NCBI GenBank assembly: GCA_020137815.1
Contig: CM035357.1
Coordinates: forward strand, 2,217,020-2,281,019
DNA length: 64,000 nt
Direction of reading: 5' to 3'
Source of the DNA: Hormiphora californensis
Lineage: Eukaryota > Ctenophora > Tentaculata > Cydippida > Pleurobrachiidae
Below are positions 11,204 through 20,346 of the stretch, one piece after another (positions within the stretch are counted from its first letter, which is position 1; the number at the start of each line of letters is the position of its first letter). The translations under genes and the position numbers were made by a program. A model generated the notes under the pieces. The model did not search any database. It saw nothing but the letters and a program-made list of their open reading frames with translations, and had not been told where the DNA came from.

Positions 11204-12647
11204 ATGGGTAACAAGAGCAGCAAGACTTCGTTAAAACTCCAAGATTTGAAGCTGAAAATAGTCCTTGTTGGTGATGCAGGATCTGGGAAATCGTCCGTGG
11301 TATCACGAGTTACAGCAAATCAGGTAAAACTAAAGTGGATCGACTTTCAGTATCAGCTGATAATTTGGAAAATATAACCTTGATATGATGGCTCTACCCA
11401 GTAGTATCACACCCATCATTTAACTTGTTGTTTGTATCCGTTCAGTTGCCATGGTTACCAATAAATATAACCATGTTCACAGTTCAGTTACCAATAAATA
11501 TACCAATGTTCACAGTTCAGTTACCGATAAATATTACCATGTTCACAGTTCAGTTACCAATAAATATTACCATGTTCACAGTTCAGTTACCAATAAATAT
11601 TACCATGTTCACAGTTCAGTTACCACTACAGCCAAACGAACAGTGTCAATATTGGTAATATGGTTAAGAAGATAAACCATCCGGTGGAATGTAAAGTTTC
11701 CATCTCCATCTGGGATATGCCAGGTACTTCCATGTATATCTCAACCCTGTATGCTAGGCATTGTAGTATGTGTTTACCGGAACCTTCCCCCGAGCATCAC
11801 AGTATAAGCCTCTTAGCCTACCACCATCTGCATAACCTCGATCTATCGTTCACCAAACCAAAAACACGCTGACTCTAATCTAACACACACACACACGCAC
11901 CATCCTACCTTCTTAGGGAACGAGGATGTAGACTTACGAAGGAGTTATTTCGAGGACGCTGACGCTGGTGTGATAGTGGTTAACATTGCTGATACGGATA
12001 GTACTAGTCGTGTCCCTGATTTGAAGCAAAGCATCTTGGAATTCACCAAAACAAAGTCTGAGTTTGCAACCAAGGTCCTCATTGAAGAAGAAGAAGAAGA
12101 GGGTGGAGGTGTTGAGAGGCTGGTGGATCTTCCTGTTTTAGTGTTAGGTGAGTCAGTGCAGTGCAGTTCTCTCGTAATTTGGTAATGAATGTAGGTTTGG
12201 TTTGCGTTGCTCATTTCAAACTGTTAACAGTCACACATTACATCCAAGTGTGTGGGACGTGGGTGATGTCCCCATAGTATATCAGTGCAAATCATAAAAC
12301 AAGTTTATATGTTATTTTGAAATAATTCTCCACTGTACAACAGGAAACAAAGTTGACGATTTAAACATTCCCGAACTCCAGGATTCTCTACACCCTAACG
12401 TTGAGGTTCTCTCATCTTGCTGCGATAACTGTACAGGTAAAATAGTTACTGTCAGACCCCGATTTACCGGGATTCTCGGGGCAAGCCATTTTGCCCGGTA
12501 AATGGGGGTTCCAGTAAATCGGGGTCCGACTGTACTACATAACCCACGATCCTTTTTACTGCTTTTAGTACGTGATGGGATTTCTCGGTAAACAGACAAC
12601 ATGCCAGATTTAACTTGCTACTACCCAGATACCAGCTTTTAATTTGA
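11204..12647 (+). CDS. Divergent Ras/Rab-like small GTPase, probably N-myristoylated, about 196 aa
   Basis: Exons 11204..11323, 11615..11723, 11917..12147 and 12344..12436 are well supported. Two short last exons, 12569..12587 and 12629..12647 (ending in LLI and stop), keep phase but are less certain. G1 is GDAGSGKSS (residues 23-31), G3 is WDMPG (73-77) and G4 is GNKVD (154-158). The start MGNKSSKT fits an N-myristoylation signal; an in-frame ATG at 11165 would hide it. The residue after DxxG is Asn, not the catalytic Gln. A run of seven Glu after residue 130 is unusual. The model lacks C-terminal cysteines, so lipidation would be at the N-terminus. I do not recognise the subfamily. It ends 139 bp from the convergent iGluR gene. 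Confidence 0.7.
11441..11630 (+). repeat. 33-bp minisatellite built from a splice acceptor
   Basis: An imperfect first unit (11441-11482) and four 33-bp units (11483-11614) run directly into exon 2 of the GTPase gene at 11615. Each unit ends in TTCACAG and is followed by TTCAGTTACC, which is the real exon start. In every upstream copy the frame then meets TAA, so only the last acceptor gives an open product. Confidence 0.88.
12449..12532 (+). mobile_element. 84-bp MITE with TA target duplication (pogo/mariner type)
   Basis: Ends are CTGTCAGACCCCGATTTAC on the left and, read inward, CAGTCGGACCCCGATTTAC on the right. TA lies on both sides (12447-12448 and 12533-12534). The inner arms also pair (ACCGGG and CCCGGT). 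It sits in the intron between the 12436 and 12569 splice sites of the GTPase gene. Confidence 0.7.
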
Positions 12648-12785
12648 TATACCAACGAAATCTGAGCACACCAAAAAACTAACTTACAAATAAACTAGAT
12701 AAATCTTCGTTTTAAAACAACCTCATTCTAACACTGATTTGAACACTCCTCAACCCGTTAAAATAATAACAACACACTCTCTCTA

Positions 12786-15700
12786 TCACGTTATCACTGT
12801 CTCATCCTCAACATTAATCATGTCTGTTCTGATCTGAGCCTCAATGTTTAACTGATCATAATTCCTGCCACCATTAGCAGGGGCTGACACTGACAACCTT
12901 CCAGCTGCAGCCCAACTGTTTCTCAGTTCCTCACGCTTCATGAATATTCGGTTTTTCAACCGCGTCCTGAATGATGTATCAGGCGATGCTTTTTGTTGGC
13001 CATCATTGAAAGTTGCAACGATGATCTCTAATACCAGGAGAACTAGAGATATTGAGGTCCCAATACACAAGAAGAAGAAGATACCCTTGAGGGTTCCCAG
13101 TTTTAGCATGTCCTTCTGACCCGGATCACCACTGGTACATTTCGAGGTGTCCGGTGTTTTGTCATACTTCTTCCACAGGTTATCAAAGAAGCCATGTTCA
13201 CGAAGTTTGATCATCTGTGTATTGATCAGCGCGGCGTAGGGGGAGTTTTTAGGGAATCCAAAGGCGTAATCAAATGTCTGCAATTCACCCCCAACGTAGA
13301 ATATGTTGCACTCCCCCATCAGGTTGTAGGAAATAAAAGGCGTTTCGTCGATCAGTACGAACTGACCCTCCTGTACCCTCGCCTCACCCTCCTCAAAACT
13401 GTTCAACATTTCAGCACCATCAACCAACCTCTGATAATCCTTGTCAATGTTGCTCTTTAGGAGAGCCTCTACGAAACTCTGGTTAGAGAATTCCCCACTT
13501 ATACTGAGTCTGATCTAGGAGATCCTTAGCGTGGTCGATACTAATTCCTATCTTGTCGAGCGTCATGAAAGCAGTTAGGTTGGCCGAGTACATACACGTG
13601 ATCAGCATGATAAAAAACCACCAAGTGAATAGGATGAATCGGCCCGACATGCTTCGAGGCATTACTTCTGTCCCCTGACTGACACTACCTGCTCCAATCA
13701 ACCAGAAGGCATTGTGCATAGATAGCATCTCCTTTGAGTCCTCAATGTCGTCCAATAGGCACTTTACTGGCGGCTCACTTTCAGCCTGGGAGGTGTTGGA
13801 GATTCGAGTTTTCCGGCAGGATCTACACTCGCAGCAGCGTTTTGCGAATGCCTTCCGTCCGTGAGATCCGTAGGGAGATAGTCGGCAGAAGAATCGTTGG
13901 ATTAGAGCCATGATGACGATGGATAAGGCGATCAGGAGCCAGACTTCGCTGGTAAAAGGACTTAGGAAAAAGAAAAGATTCTTCTTCCCGCTCTCTCCCT
14001 TCACGGCCAGTGATATACCGCTATCCATGAAGGAGACAGAGAAATCTATAAAGTTCTCCCTCTCAAAGCTCACTGAGACATCCATCGTTATCATATCTAT
14101 CTCTCCTCGGAGCAGTAGACCGATGAGTCCAGACCATGTTTCTTTTTTATCGTCATACGTACCAAACAGGCCATCATCAGGCTCCACAAAATCAAAGGAA
14201 AAGTTGAGGATTGCTGCTAGCTCTCGAACAGCATCAGGACAGATTCCATCCCAACAGATCCCTGTCTCACATTCCTTTTTGATCGCAAAGGGAGGGTTGT
14301 GGGTGACTCCCAACCTTAGATGCCTCCCACCCAGTGTGTTTGCAATGCCGAATGGGTGGTGTCTTAGGTTGCCTAGGAAACGAACCGCGTTACCCTCTCT
14401 GTCATAGAACATGCCCAGTTTCTGGGGGCCTCTCCAGACACCAATCGGTGAAAAATATCCAGGCTCGATAAAGTTGACTATCTGGTAGTTAACTTTTTGG
14501 GGCGTTCCATCGGGGTTTAGGGCTATGTCACTCGCAACACCCTTCACCTGCACATTACGGAGAACCTCAAAAAACTCGTCTCCCCTACTCCATTTCCCCT
14601 GGTCACTACAGTTGATCTGCGGCTCGGCCACGTTGGTGGATCGGGTAAAATTAACTAACGCCGACCCCGCCATTTGGATCGCATCAAAGGAGCCTAAAAC
14701 AGCAGGCGAAAGTGCGGTGTTTGGGAGATCGGCATACTTTAGGTAGGTGTCCTGAAACTCTCTGAATAGATCAGTTTCCGACTGGATGGCTGGATAGATG
14801 CCAATAAGTCCGGTGAGGTAACTGGGATAATTGCCGACTGAAGATCCCAGAGCTGCGGAGTTACTAGTTATACCGTCGGTAACAATCCACACATAACCTG
14901 ACCCCATGAGACCAATTCGTTCTGCCTCTCTGAACACCTTTGCTCCGTACCTACAAAGAATGAAATAACATTTTCAAAACTAGTACTAGTGATGATATGT
15001 AAGAACGGTTTAGGTGAAAGTTTTAAAAATGGGGGAGGGGAGAATTGAAAACACTTTTATAATCCTTGATTATGATACTGAGAACTCTCACCTGGTTATT
15101 GACTACGATAGTCGATACTGGAGTTTAGTAAAATGGATTTGTTTCACTCACCTTCCCTCACATATCAGTACGATAACTCTCGTCAAAGATTCCTTCACCC
15201 GAAGCAGGGTGTTCACCAGCTCGGGTGTCCGTGACGCTTTGAACCCATCCGCCAGCTTTAGGTTAAAATTAGTGCTCTGCGATGCGAGCAGCTTCTGAAG
15301 GGTGTTAGCACCGTTTACCCCGTACAGGGTGTCAGAGGAAACAATGGATAAATCCATCCAATGGTAGTACTTCAACAAATCAATAATAGCGGCCGCTTGA
15401 AAACTATCATCCGGACTCAGTTGTATAATGTTGTTCCTAAGACCGCTCCGCAGGTTTGGATCTGTCCCCCTGACCGAGATAAGGGGCACATTTATGGGAC
15501 TGAGAATGTCTGCCATTGTTGCGATTTGGTTGCTTCCATCAGGGGAGACGACCGTGACGACGCTCTGATCGGCCATCCAGCATGTCGTGTCAACTAACCC
15601 ATACAACGAATACGCATCATATGTCTTGAACACGACATCAAGTTTTACAGTTGTTGAGTTGGTATTGAAGAAATCCTCAGCAAAACTGGCCAGTTTCCGA

Positions 15701-15840
15701 AGGGGTTCAATATGGACGTTTTGATCTGACACCATGAAACCAATCTTGAAGGACTCTGTGTAGACTGTCCTGCCGTAGTTAAGCATGGTGTTATGAAGGG
15801 GAAGCAGGACCGCAAGGAGAAGAGATAGGAGGAGTGTCAT
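12786..15840 (-). CDS. Ionotropic glutamate receptor subunit, about 950 aa, with one apparent frameshift
   Basis: Exon 1 is 15840..15152 (signal peptide MTLLLSLLLAVLL, then half of the amino-terminal domain). The rest is 14950..12786 without further introns. Joined length is 2854 nt, one base more than 951 codons. The reading frame breaks near 13,483-13,530, close to a GGGG run, at the start of the second ligand-binding half. Domains: amino-terminal domain about 20-420, S1 from about 440 with the ligand arginine in SFERE (about 527), M1 about 563-580, pore loop FWLIGAGSVSQG (about 645-656), M3 with MYSANLTAF, S2, M4 about 851-875, and a short cytoplasmic tail ending ETVIT. It is a cation channel subunit of the plasma membrane. 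The break may be an assembly error or a real lesion; every other part looks under constraint. Confidence 0.85.
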
Positions 15841-17625
15841 TTTAGGAGAGGGCGTGTACTGTGGAGAGAGATGGAGTCATGTTTACGTTTTATAGTGGTG
15901 ATGGATTTAATTGCTACAGGTGAATTGGTTCCGTTATTGCTATAAATAATATATCAAGGAATAATATTATCTAAATTATGCAGAATTATCATCAAGCCAC
16001 CGCATTATATATATAATATAATAATATATATAATAATATATATTATATGTCATCTAGAATAGAATGCGGGAAATATAAGGCTCTGGATAATGGTCGAATA
16101 AGGCTCGATATAATGGTCGGATCACTGCGACTTCAGTAGAAAGCTGTCCACTATTATAGGCAGAACTAATGGGCGATAGTGATAAATTAGTGCCTGCAAT
16201 AGAGACTGTTTAGGCTACAACTCGGACAACTCTGACAGTACTGCATCTCACATAACATCTCTCTGCTGAACAACAACACAACAACAACAACAACAATTGT
16301 CCTACAGTTTGTTGTTGAAACGGAGCTAACAAAGGGAACAAAGCTTGTCCCAACATCTCCCACAGCAAGCTCACTGTTCTGTGATACTGAGGGGGACAAT
16401 GGGGCTCTGTAACGTAGTATACAAACTTGAACTGCAAATATGAAGTAAGAGCTGGGGATGTAAAACAATGCGTCAGTTGTAAAAACACTCTCACCGCTTA
16501 CAATTACTTTGAGGGTCGAGCCAGCCAAACAATTACCTCAAAAACTCTTCTTTTTTAATTGTAATTTTTCTCCTCTCTTTTGCTTTCAATCTTTGTCTCT
16601 CAAACTACGTTCTCTCATCCTAAAGAGTGTGATATCACACACAAAATAACATATACGGTACTGAGTGTGACATAACAATGCAATCACAAAGTAAAATATA
16701 CAGACAGCTGACAGACAGGAAGACGGAAACTTATCATTACGATGTTGTGTATCTTTAATCTTTTATTCTCCCTATCTCTCTGTCATTCTCTTTCTCTGTC
16801 GCTCTCTTTCTGTCTCTCCCTCTCTTTCTTCTTTATATCTCTCTAATTCGTCTCAAGTGTGTATTTAGGAATCATTTTGTGCATTCTTACTGGACTGAAA
16901 CGACTCCTGCCGCGTGAGAATTATTTAGGGTCGAATTGTATTCTCCACACAACATTCAATATTGACTTTAACACACAATATGCAAGAAAGGGTTGAATGG
17001 GTACAAGACTACAAGGCCAGGACAATGCAATAATGGTGCGAGAAATTAATATAATGGCATTAGGACAAAAGATCTTTGGCCCACTGGTACGCGATAACTG
17101 AGAGGCAGTGGGATATTACTAAAATTAATAAATACTCAACTACAATAGGTTCCCATGGTCTTCGGTTAGATAGCTATGAAATTAGGATACACCGGCAAAT
17201 CGTGATTTGCCGGATACCTCGACTCTAATTATTAAATTTCGATTATATCACCCTTTTATTCTCTGCGCACCGTACGGGAAGCAAACGTAAAGGAGGGGTA
17301 GAATAAAGCAGTTTTAAGTGAGAAGGCCCTTAAAAATTTACTCGATAAAAAAGAAATAATGGACTAAGACTTTAGATACAGTAAAACTAACAAGCTGTTC
17401 CCGGAATCGTGACGGATCAATTGACCTGAGAAAAAAAGAGAGAAAGACAAAGGAAGAGAGGGAGAGATATTATATAGAGAGAGATAAATATAGAGATAGA
17501 GAGTATAAGTTATGATCAAGGACTCTTTCCGTTTGTTGGACATAATGGTCGAAATTACTTCGCGACAGCTTGTGGCCTTGTGGGAGAATCTCTCTCTCTC
17601 TCAATCTCTGTCTCTGTCACACACA

Positions 17626-17701
<76 letters not shown>

Positions 17702-18292
17702 CTCTGTCTCTGTCTCAGGTCTCTGTCTCTGTCACACCCCCCCTCTCTCTCTCTCATTTCCAGGTTGGGTACCAGTGTCCGCGAAGGAAAACGACAGATC
17801 GATTGATTTGGCTTTTACCTCTTTTGTCCGTTTTTTAGTTGAAAAGAAACTTAACCTACAAACCAAACAGGTTGGTAATAATAACAAGTGTATAATCATG
17901 GTAACACGTGATAATGTTAATATTAACAACTCATTTCACCACCTTATCTACGACTATTCAACTCATGGCTAAATATTTTCAACCTACACTGAACACTCAT
18001 TAGGTTGGTTTCTATGTTTCAAATACATCACCTCTCTCGGCTGTCCCCTCATCCCGTCACTCACTTAGCACAGTTTCATCGAAGGTTTCGTATCACGTGT
18101 TTTTGTTATCACTATTATGTTAAAAAATGGTAACATAACTTATCACATAATATTTTGTTTTTACGACCTACAATCACCGTCATTTCATCGACCAACTTTA
18201 CCCTAAACTATTCCACTTCACACTGTCTACCACTACAAAGTATTTAAATGAAAGCAGCTGTGTTTCCTAACGGTCAACACTCAAGCATCTAG
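15841..18292. other. Gene-free, microsatellite-rich interval
   Basis: No exon with family similarity was found. It holds AT-rich DNA (16,000-16,060), a CAA/ACA stretch (16,265-16,300), a perfect 22-base palindrome CCGGCAAATC/GATTTGCCGG (17,192-17,213), a truncated copy of the hairpin motif near 17,270-17,305 and a long CT microsatellite. A 5' exon of the downstream plus-strand gene may be hidden here. Confidence 0.5.
17586..17757. repeat. (CT)n microsatellite with interruptions
   Basis: An almost pure CT run covers about 17,634-17,698. It is flanked on both sides by copies of a variant block containing CAATCTCTGTCTCTGTC and CACACCCCCC, so the locus is a tandem duplication of CT plus spacer. 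Confidence 0.9.
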
Positions 18293-19882
18293 GTTACAAG
18301 GTACCAATACCGGGTGTGGCACCCCAATTTGTACCCCCTAAGACGGCTGCTACGAGACTCAGAGAGGCCGAACCAGTCAAGAAAGAGGAGGACCATAAAA
18401 TAAAACTCATCCAAAATGTAAGTTGGTTTCTGTCAATGACAGACTGTCATTGCACTAGTCTACTTCATCAGCGAGTCTTCAAATTATTAGTCCTGGGGAC
18501 CCCTGACCCCTGTTGCCTTGTTCTACCCTCTGTTTGAACAAAGCAAGACCCCTGAGCAGCTGAGCTAAATTGAGGGAGGTAAGAATTCCACTATTTCAGG
18601 AAGCGGTCGATAGTGAGTTTATGGCCCTAAGAAAGAATGTTGATAAGATAGAGAGAGCTAACAGAGATTGGGCGATTGCGTACAGGTTAGAATAATGTGG
18701 ATTGTGGTTCAGGCGACTTGCTCTCCAACCAACAAGGCCCATAGCCCATCCATGGATTATCTCAAATCCAACTTATCTGATGGGCGCGCGTTGTTTTTTG
18801 CGATAAAAGTACTCATTGTTACCAGCGTTTGTTCCTTTGACTTGGTAGCGCGCACCTGTAGTGTACATTTGTGTACTTGTAGACCCCCTCTCAGAGTACA
18901 CGAAATGTACACTTTTAGCCACCCAGCATATTCCACCCCACAGGAGGTTCTGTAAGACTGCAAAGAGGTATTGTATGTTTGAAGATGGTGCGAGTATGGA
19001 GGATTTTGTTTTGACCCTCAAAGATGCCCTTCCCTCTCCTGATTGTTTGACGGCTGAGGAGTACCAAGGTTTGCTGATAAACTGTCAGAGCATTGGCCTG
19101 ATCCTATTCTGAATTGCGGTCAGAGAATTTGCCTGACATGATAAAGGACAGAAAATGATATTTAGAATACTCTATGAAAATGTGATTAATTTATCTATTC
19201 CTACCACCCAGGTTGGATCAAACTAAATCTAGATGAAGATGCAGTTGATTCAGACGATGTTTCTGATGATGTTCTGGAGGTGGTTGACTCATTTAACTAC
19301 GACCTTGTTCCAAATGCAGTTTATGTTGTTAACACAGCACACACAGCACTGGTGAGCTATATTTCCAACTGTCTGGCACCGCCAAACTCCGTTTTAACAG
19401 TGTGCTCAAATCGGGTTGGCGCCGCCAGACAGATTTCCAGCGAGATCCTAAAGACTCGTTTAACTCATCTCCCTCCCACAGGTTGAGTTACGAGAGGCCC
19501 GGGAGCGCCTCCTCTCCCTGCACGTCCCTCAGAACTCCGTGGAGGTGGTTAGAGGGAACAACAACATCCTGGCATCTGTCCAAGAGAAAGGAGAGAGGGT
19601 ACAGGATGAGGTGAGACGAATGAGGAAATGTGTTGATCTGGCTGTGATGTGGTGAGGATGTGTGTCTGAGGCCGTCACACCCCGTTTTGAAATGACAGGC
19701 AGTACACTTTGATCGGGTCGGCACCGTCAGACAGGGCGACAACAAGGCCCAATGTAATGACAGACATAGTAGTCAGAAACGGGTGGGACATTCAGAAGGA
19801 ATTCAGAGACAACCTCCCTATTTGCCAAAGACTGATATTATGTTTGAATGAGACTGATATGCAACTTGTAGAGACGAAATAG
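18293..19882 (+). CDS. Unrecognised coiled-coil protein, 5' end incomplete
   Basis: Six exons fit in phase: 18293..18417, 18600..18685, 18944..19068, 19212..19351, 19482..19610 and 19796..19882, the last ending in ETK and a TAG stop. No ATG is seen in the first exon, whose acceptor needs two bases to complete a codon, so at least one upstream exon is missing. The product has a proline-rich start, charged helices (ALRKNVDKIERANRDW; LREARERLLSLHV), an acidic patch (DEDAVDSDDVSDDV) and no membrane segment. I do not recognise the family. The exon 3 donor (GTTTGC) is weak. Two copies of a GGCGCC hairpin element lie in or just beyond its introns. The gene is convergent with the SLC22 gene. Confidence 0.55.
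19369..19432 (+). repeat. 64-bp hairpin element, GGCGCC family
   Basis: Ends are CTGTCTGGC and GCCAGACAG (perfect inverted 9-mers), with inner ACCGCCAAAC and GTTGGCGCCGCC. It lies inside an intron of the coiled-coil gene. Related copies are at 19672-19737, 21409-21450, 28230-28262, 40313-40556 and 46209-46277. Confidence 0.75.
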
Positions 19883-20346
19883 TGACATATTCTACTTTTA
19901 TGCTGATTTTTACTGATGATGATGATAGTCACTGTCATTGATAGTGCATATAATATTGATTTGTACCGTGTAAATTCCTGTAAATACCCAAATTCCACTT
20001 GACCAAACAAACCAAAACAGCAAATCTTCCAATTTGTAAGAAAAAATACCAGCAAAATGACACTTGGACGTCTCAAAACTTAAACTAAACAATAATTGTC
20101 TTTGTCTCAATCACTCGCTCTCTAAACATAGTTTCTCTCTAACCGTCTCTCTCACGCACACACTCTCTCACCGTCTCTCACACACGCACACACTCTCACT
20201 CTCAGCTCCCAGTCCCAATTGTCTTCCCCATCTACCACATATATCTTCAACTGCGCTATGGTAATATCGCCATGAATTCATACATGATATCCGTTCAAAT
20301 CCTATAAAGGTCACCCCTTCTCAGAGCTCCCTTCTTAGATCTCCCT

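Noticed and set aside
11441-11630. Evenly spaced repeats read as a CRISPR-like array
   Set aside because: Units are contiguous with no unique spacers, in a eukaryotic gene; it is a minisatellite.
13483-13520. A 26-base intron (GTATAAGT...CTAACCAG) to explain the iGluR frame break
   Set aside because: Removing it does not restore the frame (a stop follows at once), and the size is far below normal for spliceosomal introns in animals.
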